From Candidatus Stahliibacteriota bacterium (GTDB lineage Bacteria; Hydrothermota; Tepidihabitantia; B3-TA06), in contig SOJW01000020.1 in NCBI GenBank assembly GCA_004375895.1, positions 65,170 to 129,169 of the forward strand: 64,000 bases of DNA. Reading direction: 5' to 3'. The notes below the pieces were generated by a model, which ran no database searches, had not been told where the DNA came from, and saw only the letters and a list, made by a program, of their open reading frames with translations. How positions within the stretch are numbered: the stretch's first letter is position 1; every line of letters begins with the position of its first letter. A program made the translations under genes and the position numbers. Below are positions 17,676 to 26,476 of this stretch, one piece after another.

Positions 17676-17774
17676 TTACTTACGCTTCTTTTTGCCGCCG
17701 GCTTTTTTCTTTCTAGAGGTCCTTTTGGTCGACTTGGCGGTTTTCTTCTTTATAGGAGCTTTTGCCTTTCCCAT
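17676..17774 (-). CDS. 32-residue lysine-rich basic protein
   Basis: A very short gene reading MGKAKAPIKKKTAKSTKRTS followed by RKKKAGGKKKRK. About half the residues are Lys or Arg with Ala, Ser and Thr between, as in histone H1-like tails. It probably binds DNA or RNA. GGAGGAAGC precedes the ATG and a good promoter lies 70 bases upstream, which argues for a real gene despite the size. Its leader contains a small hairpin. No acidic or hydrophobic core is present. Confidence 0.7.
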   Translation of the reverse strand: MGKAKAPIKKKTAKSTKRTSRKKKAGGKKKRK

Positions 17775-17842
17775 GCTTCCTCCATTACATTAAAGAGCGT
17801 TTACCTCACATAGAGGCAGTAAGCTTGCCTCCTTAGGGTAGA

Positions 17843-17870
17843 AGTATATGGGACAAAGCTTCCCTGTCAA
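17843..17870 (-). promoter_or_regulatory. Promoter of the lysine-rich protein gene
   Basis: TTGACA (17870-17865), a 16-base spacer, TATACT (17848-17843). The leader of about 65 bases contains GAGGCAAGCTTACTGCCTC, which folds as a hairpin. Confidence 0.7.
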
Positions 17871-18016
17871 TCCCCGCTAGTTCGTGCGCCAAGAGATAGT
17901 TACCAGGGTGCCCTGTGATATAAAAGATAGGGGCCGATCCGAAGTCGACTCCTATCACTTTCTCTCGATCTCAATCAACTAACTGTCAAGAATGACGAGA
18001 AAGGGATCTTTTTGTT

Positions 18017-18302
18017 TTACCAGCGGTTCCCACCGCCTCTTGAGAAGCCGCCGCGCTCGCGCGGAGGACGGGCTTCCTCTACTCTAATCTGGCGGCCCTC
18101 GTGTTCTGTTCCGTTAGTGGCTTCAATGGCCGCCTTGGCCTCCTCGTCATTCGGCATGTCTACAAAAGCAAAACCGCGAGGGGCGTTAGTGTAGCGATCT
18201 CTGGGAACCGCTACCTTACTTACTTCCCCGTGCTCAGCGAAGATCTTGCGTACCTTTTCCTCCCTCGTAGGAGTGGGGAAGGTTTCCGACGAATAAACGC
18301 AT
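18017..18302 (-). pseudogene. RRM RNA-binding protein, frameshifted
   Basis: The gene starts MRLFVGNLPHSY (the RNP2 motif of an RNA recognition motif) and shifts frame near 18262. It continues REEKVRKIFAEHGEVSKVAV, then RGFAFVDM (RNP1), and ends in an Arg/Gly-rich tail with RGGGNRW. Joined, it would be about 95 residues, the size of small bacterial cold-induced RRM proteins that bind RNA. Loss of two bases in an AC-AC run would explain the shift. The promoter is consensus and GGAG precedes the ATG, so the break is recent, an assembly error, or a programmed shift. Confidence 0.75.
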
Positions 18303-18347
18303 CTATTTACTCCTTATTGGTGCCGTTGGTGGCACCTCGAACGTTAT

Positions 18348-18375
18348 ATTATAACCTTTTTAAGGAGGGTGTCAA
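18348..18375 (-). promoter_or_regulatory. Consensus promoter of the RRM gene
   Basis: TTGACA (18375-18370), a 16-base spacer, TATAAT (18353-18348), both perfect. The leader folds as GGTGCC-ACCAAC-GGCACC ahead of the ribosome site. Confidence 0.8.
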
Positions 18376-18553
18376 CCCCGAGTTGTCGCTAAGCATCGGA
18401 AAGGAAACAGGTTAGAACTCCGTAACTTCAACGGTCTGTGGCTAAGCAGATCAGAAATAACCTGTCAATCTAAGTGCGAGTCTTTAGACTCGCTAAAGGA
18501 TCTTTCAAAGTAGTGGTGTATATAATAGGCTTAAGCCCCTTGTTTTTTCGACC
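18376..18553. other. Divergent spacer
   Basis: The spacer between the RRM promoter and the next rightward promoter. It holds a hairpin with arms GCGAGTCT and AGACTCGC at 18477-18494 and a copy of GGCTTAAGCCCCTTG, also found at 26689-26708. No gene was seen. Confidence 0.6.
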
Positions 18554-18581
18554 TTGACACCCCTTCTAATGTGCCTACAAT
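18554..18581 (+). promoter_or_regulatory. Promoter of the 18.7-19.7 kb gene pair
   Basis: TTGACA (18554-18559), a 16-base spacer, TACAAT (18576-18581). The first gene begins about 90 bases downstream. Confidence 0.6.
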
Positions 18582-18672
18582 TATTTTTAAGAAGGAGTGC
18601 CTTTTAGAACAGATTTTGAGTTCGGGAAGGAGGCGCTTCTATCTGTATAGCCATAAAAGAAAGAAGGCAAGA

Positions 18673-19215
18673 ATGCCAACCACGCCAACCTACATACTGC
18701 TTGAAGTAACCAGACAGGTAAGCGACACGTTTCCTGCCTGGCAACAGGGACTACCTCAACACACCCCAGCCGAGGTAGCCGCTTACGGTCTTGGATTCCT
18801 CAAAGGTATGCTGGAGTTGGGATCGGGTCTTTTCCTTGAGGACGCCTATAAGCCTCAATTCGAGGCTTTGTTGGATGCAGCGGTTCAGCACTTCGAGGCA
18901 AACAATATCGCCGATGGCTTAACTCAGGTTGAAACCGTCATCCTGCCCAAGATCACCGAATGGGTCCGACCTGAAAATCGGGTCCCATTCCGGGATATCG
19001 TTGACTTTGCCACATACGGGGCCAGATTCTCCGGAGAATATTACTTCACTCCCCCCTTGGACGAGATCCTGCAAAACGGTGGAATCACCGAGTGCACCAC
19101 GATTCGCGTCACGTTCCACATAGAGGGCTTAACTGGTGCGAAGGCTATCTTCAATTGCACGGATATAGAAGCCGATGTCCACGTAGAGAAGGTCACTCCG
19201 CCCGAGGAAGAGTAA
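18673..19215 (+). CDS. Hypothetical protein with C-terminal beta region
   Basis: 180 residues from the ATG behind AAGAAGGCAAGA; earlier in-frame starts overlap the promoter. The first 110 residues are helical (AAYGLGFLKGMLELGSGLF, VQHFEANNIADGLTQVE). The last 40 form predicted beta strands (CTTIRVTFHIEGLTGAKAIF) and end in an acidic tail. No signal peptide is present. The membrane protein gene follows after nine bases, so the two products probably act together. Family not recognised. Confidence 0.65.
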   Translation: MPTTPTYILLEVTRQVSDTFPAWQQGLPQHTPAEVAAYGLGFLKGMLELGSGLFLEDAYKPQFEALLDAAVQHFEANNIADGLTQVETVILPKITEWVRPENRVPFRDIVDFATYGARFSGEYYFTPPLDEILQNGGITECTTIRVTFHIEGLTGAKAIFNCTDIEADVHVEKVTPPEEE

Positions 19216-19224
19216 GGAAACCTT

Positions 19225-19713
19225 ATGGCGTATCTATGGGTAGCCATAGCCGGAGCAATAATCTTTGCGGTAAGCAGCTTTCTGCCTTGGGTTGGGGTTT
19301 CTTTTTTAGGCTCGACACCCCTTGACCTCAACATGTGGGTGGCTTTGCTTGTGGTGCAAGACGTGGAGCAATTGAATGTAGTGACCGTGATGAACATGAG
19401 CCTGTGGCTGATTCCGGCGTGCGTCGCGGCAATTCTGACGCTTGCATTGATACAGCTCGTGCGTCGTCGGATAGGGAAGGGATTGACTATAGGAATGTTT
19501 ATCCTTTCCCTTGTTCCCCTCATACCCCTGCTTTGGTCACTATCGACCTTCCGACCCCTTTTTCAAGCCGTTCTAGGTAAAGAACCCTCCCTGGGTGTTA
19601 TAATCGTCTTGCCAGAAATCGGCTACCTTCTTTCTCTTGTTGGCTTTTTAACCGTAATCGTGGGTTCGGCAATCGGCTTTTTTGGCAAAAAACGCAGGTT
19701 GAACGAGGTATAA
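19225..19713 (+). CDS. Four-helix membrane protein
   Basis: 162 residues with four hydrophobic segments (about 5-27, 57-80, 90-107 and 130-153) and a basic C-terminus KKRRLNEV. No catalytic motif was found. It is translated right after the upstream hypothetical gene, which suggests a small membrane complex. A nested palindrome begins three bases after the stop codon. Confidence 0.65.
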   Translation: MAYLWVAIAGAIIFAVSSFLPWVGVSFLGSTPLDLNMWVALLVVQDVEQLNVVTVMNMSLWLIPACVAAILTLALIQLVRRRIGKGLTIGMFILSLVPLIPLLWSLSTFRPLFQAVLGKEPSLGVIIVLPEIGYLLSLVGFLTVIVGSAIGFFGKKRRLNEV

Positions 19714-19715
19714 GA

Positions 19716-19806
19716 CATGTAGCGCGAAGCTTTAGCTTCGCAGCGAACCTGATACCCTATAAGCGCATAAAGCGCTCAAGGGGCACGCTGAGGTTCGCAC
19801 TACATG
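19716..19806. repeat. Nested palindrome (family H)
   Basis: The outer arms CATGTAG (19716-19722) and CTACATG (19800-19806), with inner arms GCGAACCT/AGGTTCGC, enclose hairpins GCGAAGCTTTAGCTTCGC and one centred on AGCGCATAAAGCGCT. It starts three bases after a stop codon. Confidence 0.75.
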
Positions 19807-19814
19807 CTTTTATT

Positions 19815-19851
19815 CCCCACGTCGTTGTTTCGCAACGCCGTGGGGACCCCG
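19815..19851. repeat. CCCCACG...CGTGGGGACCCC repeat (family B)
   Basis: The arms CCCCACG and CGTGGGG surround an inner hairpin (CGTTGTTTCGCAACG) and are followed by ACCCCGA. Related copies lie at 28095, 39233, 39421, 55067 and 59152. Confidence 0.7.
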
Positions 19852-19862
19852 AGCAGAGAAGA

Positions 19863-21005
19863 TCAGAAGTAGCCAGTTAATCTCAAAATTCCGCCCTTGA
19901 CTGGTGCAGCACCAAACTCGGAATCTTCCTTGCCAAACGAATAGAAGCCAAAAATGGAAACATCCAGGTTATCGGCAAGATTGAGGGCTAGGCGGGGAAT
20001 GATTATTCCGCTGGCATCCACCGGATTGAAGATCGCGGAGATGCCCACATTATGGAAGCTTATAATCGTCTGATCAGCCCCCAGACAAACAAGATGCCGC
20101 CCCATAGCCTTGCGTAACCCTGAGGCGCGCTCGATCCAACCGGTGAAGGTGTAGTCATCTGCAGAGTCAAAACCTCTCCCGTAGTAAAGATACTCGGCCA
20201 TCACGTGGGTGCGAAAGGTGAAGGTGTGATCAAGACCCACTACAAACTCAGCGTAACTCAATGGATCTTCTTCATATAGGTTATATCCGCCCTCGGCCCA
20301 GAGACCTATATTCCAGATCTCACCCGCGAACTGACCGCCAAGCAGCAATCTTCTTCGAGTTGTATCTGGAGTTGTGGTGGTATCCCAGAACCAGGCGCCG
20401 ATTGCGGCTAGGTCGAACCCGAAGATATTCTCCTTCAGTCTTCCTATAACCATGGTGCTGTCCGGGATGCCCCGTAACAAGCAAATTGCTTCCACTCCCC
20501 CACCGTATCTCCATGAATACGTCACCTTTAATGCGTTCTCGCCATCTCTCCTGTAGCTGGGGTCATATGCCAGCTTAGGTGCGATGATCTCGGTAGGGTT
20601 CCAGATGTATCCCGTGCCCCATGCCATAGGCTGCTTGCCTAACCGCGCCACCAGCCTCTTCCATGAGATGGACATGTAGGCGTTTGATATGCGGAACGAG
20701 GGCTCCAGCTTATAGTCGTATAGATATCTGAGGGAATCGGGGATCATATCAGCCAGCGAATCAGGCACAAAATCCAACAAGTTGGCTTGGACCGATCCAA
20801 AGGGAAGCGACGCCTCAGCGTCGGCGTGAAGGAATGATGAACCGCCAAGATTCCCGTCTACGGATAGAACCAGATTGTTGAGATCGAGGATTGAAAAGTC
20901 TTCTACATGCTGGACTGTAAGGACATTCTCGTAGGAACCGCTGAAGTCTACCTGGGGAAACGCGGTCGAGGAGACGATTAAAAGAGGCGCGATTGCCCTA
21001 AACAT
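19863..21005 (-). CDS. Predicted outer-membrane beta-barrel protein
   Basis: 380 residues from ATG 21005, where a clear signal peptide begins (MFRAIAPLLIVSSTAFPQ). The mature part has alternating strands with many aromatic residues (SFRISNAYMSISW, GQFAGEIWNIGLWAEGGYN) and ends in Phe (LRLTGYF), a classic C-terminal barrel signal for the BAM complex. The reading frame extends further upstream, but that stretch lies inside the upstream phosphatase gene. The eight-base overlap suggests coupled translation. Cargo or function is unknown. Confidence 0.7.
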   Translation of the reverse strand: MFRAIAPLLIVSSTAFPQVDFSGSYENVLTVQHVEDFSILDLNNLVLSVDGNLGGSSFLHADAEASLPFGSVQANLLDFVPDSLADMIPDSLRYLYDYKLEPSFRISNAYMSISWKRLVARLGKQPMAWGTGYIWNPTEIIAPKLAYDPSYRRDGENALKVTYSWRYGGGVEAICLLRGIPDSTMVIGRLKENIFGFDLAAIGAWFWDTTTTPDTTRRRLLLGGQFAGEIWNIGLWAEGGYNLYEEDPLSYAEFVVGLDHTFTFRTHVMAEYLYYGRGFDSADDYTFTGWIERASGLRKAMGRHLVCLGADQTIISFHNVGISAIFNPVDASGIIIPRLALNLADNLDVSIFGFYSFGKEDSEFGAAPVKGGILRLTGYF

Positions 21006-21630
21006 CCTCACGGATGAACTCCTTGAGGTGCTTGGTCTGGTTAAATAACGAAAGCGCGTACCCCCTCTGGGGGGTGTGCTCAATAATCGAATAGGAGGCA
21101 GTTTCCGGGTGCAGCTTCCAGAAGTAGGGGGCAGGGATGCCTAAGATACCGGCAATCAACGGCTTAAGCACCGCACGGTGGGTCACCACCGCGAACCCTC
21201 CTCCCATCCTCTCTTTGGTAATTCTTACGAGCGTGGCAACAGCCCTTTCCTGTACCTGGGCCAGGGTTTCTGCACCCTCCATCTTTAACTTCTCAGGCTC
21301 GGTCCGCCACAGCTTGAACTCTTTTGGAAACTTTTCCGCTATCTCCTTCTTAGGCTTACCCTCCCAGGAACCAAGGTGGATGTTATTAAAGCCCTGTTCT
21401 ACGATCGGCTCAATCCCTTGACTTCTACAGATCGCCTCAGCAGTTTCCATAGCCCTGGAAAGTGGACTGGTATATACCGCGTCGAACTTTACGTCTTTGA
21501 GTTCTTCAGCCAACCAGATGGCCTGCTTGCGTCCTACCTCGTTTAAGGGGAAGTCGTATCTGCCTCTGAACAGTCCTTCTCTGTTTCCGACACACTCTCC
21601 ATGTCTTATCAAATAGATTGTTGTCCGCAT
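20998..21630 (-). CDS. Histidine phosphatase family protein
   Basis: 210 residues from ATG 21630, which lies five bases after a TAAAGT box. The catalytic RHGE is at residues 9-12 (YLIRHGECVGNREGLF), and the second motif VVTHRAVLKPLIAG carries the other histidine. The family includes phosphoglycerate mutase, alpha-ribazole phosphatase and other small-molecule phosphatases. The substrate cannot be fixed from sequence. It is first of a two-gene unit with the barrel protein, an odd pairing with no obvious pathway. Confidence 0.85.
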   Translation of the reverse strand: MRTTIYLIRHGECVGNREGLFRGRYDFPLNEVGRKQAIWLAEELKDVKFDAVYTSPLSRAMETAEAICRSQGIEPIVEQGFNNIHLGSWEGKPKKEIAEKFPKEFKLWRTEPEKLKMEGAETLAQVQERAVATLVRITKERMGGGFAVVTHRAVLKPLIAGILGIPAPYFWKLHPETASYSIIEHTPQRGYALSLFNQTKHLKEFIREDV

Positions 21631-21635
21631 ATCTA

Positions 21636-21664
21636 ACTTTAACATCAGGATAGTGTCGTGTCAA
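21636..21664 (-). promoter_or_regulatory. Promoter of the histidine phosphatase, leaderless
   Basis: TTGACA (21664-21659), a 17-base spacer, TAAAGT (21641-21636), five bases, then ATG at 21630. Confidence 0.65.
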
Positions 21665-21723
21665 TAGTCCGAAAGACAATCTTTTAACACCTGGGGATTG
21701 TCCTTATCCAAGAGTTGTCATCG

Positions 21724-21751
21724 TTGACAGTGAAAATCTTTCCCATATAAT
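21724..21751 (+). promoter_or_regulatory. Promoter of the TonB receptor gene
   Basis: TTGACA (21724-21729), a 16-base spacer, TATAAT (21746-21751), both perfect. The leader of about 60 bases ends with TTAGGAGAAGCA before ATG 21815. Confidence 0.75.
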
Positions 21752-21814
21752 CCGGGGGTTCACGTAACACCATGGAGGGGTGGAAGGCTGGCAACTAAAC
21801 CGTTAGGAGAAGCA

Positions 21815-24250
21815 ATGCGCAAGAGAAGTTTTTGGGTTATTACTTTCATGATATGGCTATCCCTGCAGCTGTTTGCTAATCCCGGCCCCACCGGCAAGAT
21901 TGTGGGCAGGGTATACGATGCCTCAACCCGTTCACCACTCGTAGGGGCGAACGCCATGGTGCTGGATACCAAATACGGTGCAGCCGCAGACATTTCAGGA
22001 ACCTTCATTATCACTGACGTACCTGCAGGCACCTACTCTGTTGGAGCCTCCATGATAGGCTACCGTACACAGGTGAAGACCAGCGTGGTGGTTGAGCCGG
22101 GGCGTTCGGTGGAGCTGGTATTCAAGCTCTCTGAATCCGCAGTGGAGATAGAGGGCGTAACCATCCGCCCTGACTACTTCCCCAAGGTCCGCGACGCGCC
22201 GGTCTCCGAGCGCAGTTTTTCATCTGAAGAGATACAAGGTCAGCCCGGTGGATCGGGCGATATCTCCAGGGTGGTGCAGGCCATGCCTGCTGTGGTTTCC
22301 TCAGGTGATCAGTCGAACGAAATCATCGTGCGTGGCGGTAACCCCAACGAGAACCTGTTTCTCATCGACGGGGTGGAGATCCCCTACCCCAATCACTTCG
22401 GCAGTTTCCTTGAGCAGGGTGGACCTATCAACATGCTCAACCCATTACTCATCCGTGAAATGGACTTCATTGCCGGGGCGATGCCTGCCCGGTACGGGGG
22501 ACGTGCCTCATCGGTAATGGACGTATCACTCAAGCGGGGACTCAAAAACGAGTTTGCCGGAAATATTGATTTCGGCATGGGCGGTATCGGCGTGGTTGCC
22601 GAAGGTCCCCTGCCTGCAAAAGTGGGTTCTTTTATCGGTTCCTACCACAAGAGTTTCCTGGGGCTGGTGGCGAGTTGGGATATCTGGGGGATGACCGCTG
22701 TTCCGTACTACGATAACTACTTCGGTAAGGTTAACATCAGTCTGACACCCTCAGTTGAACTCTCAGCCCTAACCCTTTACGGTGATGACCATATCGATAT
22801 TGATGCCGAATCCAATATTCTAGAAAGTGATTCTGCTTACGCCCTAAGGGAGGGGCATAACAACACCTCACGATTGGTCTCAGGAGTCGGGCTTCAGACC
22901 CTTTATGGAGATGCAGGATTCGGGAAGCTGCTACTGTTCGGTGCTTTCACCCATTGGCATTACGACGAGGTCATAGAAGATACCGTGCCCGGTTCCGATC
23001 CTGATACCGTGTTTTATTATGACAATGCCGAGCAGTCATGGGGTGCGCGGTACGATGCTAGCGTGCGGTGGGGTGATGCTCACGAGACCCAGGCAGGGGT
23101 CATAGCATCATGGGTGCCGTTCCGCTACTCGATGTGGGTTGACCCCGATACAGCCTACTTATACTTCTACGATGCTGACAGCAACGTGGTTGATTCCATC
23201 CCGCTGGAGGACGAAGAAGGCAATGTAGTAATCTACGAATACGACATCGAGTCCAAAGCCGCCGGTTACAAGCTGGGTGGTTATGTCCAGCACAAGATAA
23301 CCCTTGGGCGTTTTGCCTACCTTACCCTGGGTGCGCGGGCCGACTACTTCTCCTACACCGAGAAATTCTACGTCTCGCCCCGGGTGGGATTCTCCACAGA
23401 ACCGCTCCTCGCCGGATTCAGCTTTAACGCAGGATACGGCTGGCACTATCAGGAGCCACCCTACAACGTACTGGTCAGCGACACCGCGGCCAACCACTAT
23501 CTTGTGAGCCGCCGCTCCGATCACTACGTTGTGGGTATCGAGCGGCTTCTTGCAGACGACATCAAGCTCTCCGTAGAGGGTTACTACAAGGACATTCACA
23601 ACATACCTATACCTGAGTACTGGACTACCGAAGACCCCTACGACTACAGCGGGGTTTACGTTGATATCGGAGAAGGTTCGGCCAAGGGTATTGAACTTTT
23701 CCTGCAGAAGCGCTACGCCCGCAGTTGGTACGGTACCCTTTCCTACTCACTTTCAGATTCCCGCATAACCAACCTCAGGGAATCGCAGGATATGAGCATT
23801 CCGGCTGACTACGACTACCGCCACGTGTTCACCGCGATGGGTGGGTACAAGTTCGAATTCCACCGCTATGACTGGTATCAGAACCTGCCCGGTTGGTTCA
23901 AGTATACCATCGGCTCCTTGTTCTTGTCCGACCAGGCCGATTTAGGTTTCAGGTTCCGCTACATGGGCGGCCAGCCCTACACTCCCCAGGAGTGGGAGCC
24001 TTCAACCCGACAGTGGATAGCCAACAGCGATCTATTGAATTCTGAACGCTACCTGGACTATCACCGGCTTGATGTGCGCTGGGATCACAAGTTTATCTTC
24101 GAGCGCTGGAGCTTGGCGTGGTATATCGAGGTGCAGAACGTCTACAACCGTAAGAACGTGTGGTGGTACTGGTACGGCGAGGATGCAACTGTAGATACCG
24201 TCTATCAGTTCAGCCTCTTCCCCATGGGCGGACTGGTGATAGAGTTTTGA
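21815..24250 (+). CDS. TonB-dependent outer membrane receptor
   Basis: 811 residues. A signal peptide (to about residue 23) is followed by a carboxypeptidase-regulatory-like domain (GKIVGRVYDASTRSPLVGAN, about 28-110), a plug domain (IIVRGGNPNENLFLIDGVEI near 172-191, GAMPARYGGRASSVMDV) and a large barrel ending GGLVIEF. It imports a bulky nutrient or exports ligand-bound protein using TonB energy. No ExbB, ExbD or TonB genes are nearby, so the substrate stays open. The layout is the FCB-type SusC-like relative without a SusD partner. The OmpA/PorV-like gene follows on the same strand with its own promoter. Confidence 0.88.
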   Translation: MRKRSFWVITFMIWLSLQLFANPGPTGKIVGRVYDASTRSPLVGANAMVLDTKYGAAADISGTFIITDVPAGTYSVGASMIGYRTQVKTSVVVEPGRSVELVFKLSESAVEIEGVTIRPDYFPKVRDAPVSERSFSSEEIQGQPGGSGDISRVVQAMPAVVSSGDQSNEIIVRGGNPNENLFLIDGVEIPYPNHFGSFLEQGGPINMLNPLLIREMDFIAGAMPARYGGRASSVMDVSLKRGLKNEFAGNIDFGMGGIGVVAEGPLPAKVGSFIGSYHKSFLGLVASWDIWGMTAVPYYDNYFGKVNISLTPSVELSALTLYGDDHIDIDAESNILESDSAYALREGHNNTSRLVSGVGLQTLYGDAGFGKLLLFGAFTHWHYDEVIEDTVPGSDPDTVFYYDNAEQSWGARYDASVRWGDAHETQAGVIASWVPFRYSMWVDPDTAYLYFYDADSNVVDSIPLEDEEGNVVIYEYDIESKAAGYKLGGYVQHKITLGRFAYLTLGARADYFSYTEKFYVSPRVGFSTEPLLAGFSFNAGYGWHYQEPPYNVLVSDTAANHYLVSRRSDHYVVGIERLLADDIKLSVEGYYKDIHNIPIPEYWTTEDPYDYSGVYVDIGEGSAKGIELFLQKRYARSWYGTLSYSLSDSRITNLRESQDMSIPADYDYRHVFTAMGGYKFEFHRYDWYQNLPGWFKYTIGSLFLSDQADLGFRFRYMGGQPYTPQEWEPSTRQWIANSDLLNSERYLDYHRLDVRWDHKFIFERWSLAWYIEVQNVYNRKNVWWYWYGEDATVDTVYQFSLFPMGGLVIEF

Positions 24251-24284
24251 TGCACCCCACGTGGTACGCGAAGTGCTTTAGGAT

Positions 24285-24312
24285 TTGACTTTTCTCTCTT
24301 GCGGGCTATCCT
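24285..24312 (+). promoter_or_regulatory. Promoter of the PorV/OmpA-like gene
   Basis: TTGACT (24285-24290), a 16-base spacer, TATCCT (24307-24312). The leader carries GGAGGATTTTA before ATG 24345. Confidence 0.55.
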
Positions 24313-24344
24313 TCAACTGAAATGGATCATCCCGGAGGATTTTA

Positions 24345-25841
24345 ATGATAAAGCGTCTGGTTGTGCTGCTTCTTGCGGCAGGAGGTCTTTCGGCGTTTGA
24401 GGATGTATCCTTCTCCGCACGTACCTTAGGCCTGGGAGGTGATCAGGTGGCGGTCGCTGATGATGCGTTCTCCGCTCTCACCAATCCTGCATTGCCCGCG
24501 CGTTGGATGCGGCCGGTTACGGCTCTGTCTGCCACGCTGTACCGTTGGAATAGATACTGGGCCTTTAGCTATGTTCAGCCGGTGCGTGGCCTGGGCAGCA
24601 TAGGGGGAAATCTCTTCTACTGGCATATCCCCGGCATGGCAGACAGGGGAAGCGGTGATGCAGATGCGCGCTTCTTTTGGGCCGTTCCCTTTGGGAAACA
24701 CTTCAACTTGGGTGCGGCATTTGGCACTCATAGTATCTGGAGAAGCCCGGAGCAACCGGACCGCTACGCCTTTGAAGAGCGATTTACGAAAGGCGCTTTC
24801 TTTTCCATAGGCAGCTTGGTTTCTTTACCGAAAGGGCTTGGCCTGGGATTATCCGTGGTAGAGACGGCGTTTGATCTTTATTCATCCACTATTGTCCATA
24901 CCGGGATTGTCTGGGAACCGGTGCTTAAGGGATCGGGACCCTTCTCATCCCTTCTTTTGGCCGGCGATCTGGCTTTGAGATTCAGAGAGAATGTCTTAAA
25001 GCTTCATTTAGGCACAGAGGCCTATCTGTTTCGCGATCATCTTGGACTGCGTGCCGGGATACGCTACGGGACGGATGAACTTTCGGGCTTTTCACCCACC
25101 CTGGGCGTAACCCTGCGCACACACCGGCTGCAGAAGACGGCCTTCGAGCTTTGCTACGGCACGGCGTTAAACTACGGGGCTGCCGATACCTCGATGATTC
25201 TTCACCAGTTTTCCTTAAACGTCTTGTTCGGCGATGCGCGCAAGGCTGAGAAGGACAGCATCTTAGCAGAGCAGGCCGAGCGTGCAAGACGTCTGCGTGA
25301 GGAGGCACTGGCGCGTGAGCGCGACCGCTTACGTGAAGAGCTTGATCAAATCAAAAAGGAGCGCGCAGCCCTTGAGAGGGAACGTGCGGATATCGAGCGT
25401 CTGAGACGTGAGGCTCTTGAAGAGGTGGGCCGTATCCCCGGGCTTGGTATAGTGGATAGCGACAGCCTGGTTCGTATCACCGTGACCCAAGAGGCGCTTC
25501 GCTTCGATGCGGGCTCGGCCCAGATACCTTTCCCCAAAGGATATCGAGTTCTTGCAAGGATCGGCGAGTTTCTTGCCAACTATCCTGGGAAGGTGTTGCG
25601 GGTCGAGTCGCATACCGATAACGTTCCTCTAGCCGAGGGGTTCAGAGAGAGGTATAAGGACAACCAGGCACTCTCTGCGGCCAGGGCCGAGATGGTAAGA
25701 AACTACTTCGTTGGGGTGGAGAGGATAAGTCCGAATCTTATCACCGCGAGGGGCTTGGGTTCTAAAGAGCCTGTGGCCTCGAACGAGACCGAGGAGGGGC
25801 GCGCTCAAAACCGCAGGATTGTAATCACGGTCTTTAAGTAA
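24345..25841 (+). CDS. Beta-barrel (PorV-like) protein fused to coiled coil and OmpA domain
   Basis: 498 residues. A short signal peptide is followed by a PorV/UPF0164-like barrel start (SFSARTLGLGGDQVAVADDA, TNPALPARW). After the barrel comes a charged coiled coil (about 300-355, LREELDQIKKERAALERERA) and an OmpA peptidoglycan-binding domain (about 375-498, VESHTDNVPLAEG, AQNRRIVITVFK). The fusion would tie an outer-membrane barrel through a periplasmic rod to the wall. It ends before a strong terminator. Confidence 0.82.
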   Translation: MIKRLVVLLLAAGGLSAFEDVSFSARTLGLGGDQVAVADDAFSALTNPALPARWMRPVTALSATLYRWNRYWAFSYVQPVRGLGSIGGNLFYWHIPGMADRGSGDADARFFWAVPFGKHFNLGAAFGTHSIWRSPEQPDRYAFEERFTKGAFFSIGSLVSLPKGLGLGLSVVETAFDLYSSTIVHTGIVWEPVLKGSGPFSSLLLAGDLALRFRENVLKLHLGTEAYLFRDHLGLRAGIRYGTDELSGFSPTLGVTLRTHRLQKTAFELCYGTALNYGAADTSMILHQFSLNVLFGDARKAEKDSILAEQAERARRLREEALARERDRLREELDQIKKERAALERERADIERLRREALEEVGRIPGLGIVDSDSLVRITVTQEALRFDAGSAQIPFPKGYRVLARIGEFLANYPGKVLRVESHTDNVPLAEGFRERYKDNQALSAARAEMVRNYFVGVERISPNLITARGLGSKEPVASNETEEGRAQNRRIVITVFK

Positions 25842-25908
25842 GCAGACACCTTACAAACCAGATCGGGTCCCCAAAGCAATGCGCAGCGTCGGTTTGGGGT
25901 AAAAGGAA

Positions 25909-25938
25909 GCGGCCCCCCACAGGGGAGCCGCATTTTAT
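25909..25938 (+). terminator. Terminator after the PorV/OmpA-like gene
   Basis: The arms GCGGC and GCCGC enclose a C-rich/G-rich extension (CCCC/GGGG), followed by ATTTTAT. Confidence 0.7.
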
Positions 25939-26053
25939 GAGGAGGCATTGAATATTAATCTAGTAGGCGCGGGTTGCATCCGCAGTTTGAGCCTGGCGGA
26001 TTCTGAAAAGTATACTCGTCTTTGAGTCTCTCAGTAAAGTTGTCCAGAATCTG

Positions 26054-26260
26054 TCATCGGTGAGTGGGAAGTGTGTCCTCCAGGGTTGAGAGCTCTTTTG
26101 CAAGGTGGGAATCGAGTATCGTTCCTACAGCGATGATCCTTGAGCGGGTGGATTTCTTTCCTTCTCCCGTGCAAAAGACGATGTAGGAGCATTGATTTGA
26201 TTGTCTTGAAGGCAGCAGGACAGAGAATTCTCCTTGTCCCTCGCTGATCCTACACTCCAT
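26054..26260 (-). CDS. Small hypothetical protein
   Basis: 68 residues reading MECRISEGQGEFSVLLPSRQ, with a predicted small beta fold and one Cys pair spread apart. A strong promoter about 75 bases upstream and GAGG before the ATG argue that it is real. It has no close same-strand partner. Family not recognised. Confidence 0.5.
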   Translation of the reverse strand: MECRISEGQGEFSVLLPSRQSNQCSYIVFCTGEGKKSTRSRIIAVGTILDSHLAKELSTLEDTLPTHR

Positions 26261-26333
26261 ATTATTTTCCTCATCTTCTGTTTTTGCGGTATCTTCCGTC
26301 TCATCCCTAATATCTCAAAAACATCCTGCGCTT

Positions 26334-26361
26334 ATTATAGATACTTTATATTCGAAGTCAA
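26334..26361 (-). promoter_or_regulatory. Promoter of the 68-residue protein gene
   Basis: TTGACT (26361-26356), a 16-base spacer, TATAAT (26339-26334). Confidence 0.65.
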
Positions 26362-26476
26362 GTGAAAAGGAGTTTACTCATCCCCATCCGTTGCCTCACA
26401 TGCTGTAAGGAAGGCCTGGATTCGTATCCTTCTTCTTTTTGTTATTGGTGGCAGGGGGATTAGATCCTGGTTGATT

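Noticed and set aside
21752-21814. A cobalamin-type riboswitch before the TonB receptor gene
   Set aside because: The leader is only about 60 bases and lacks the B12-box pattern.
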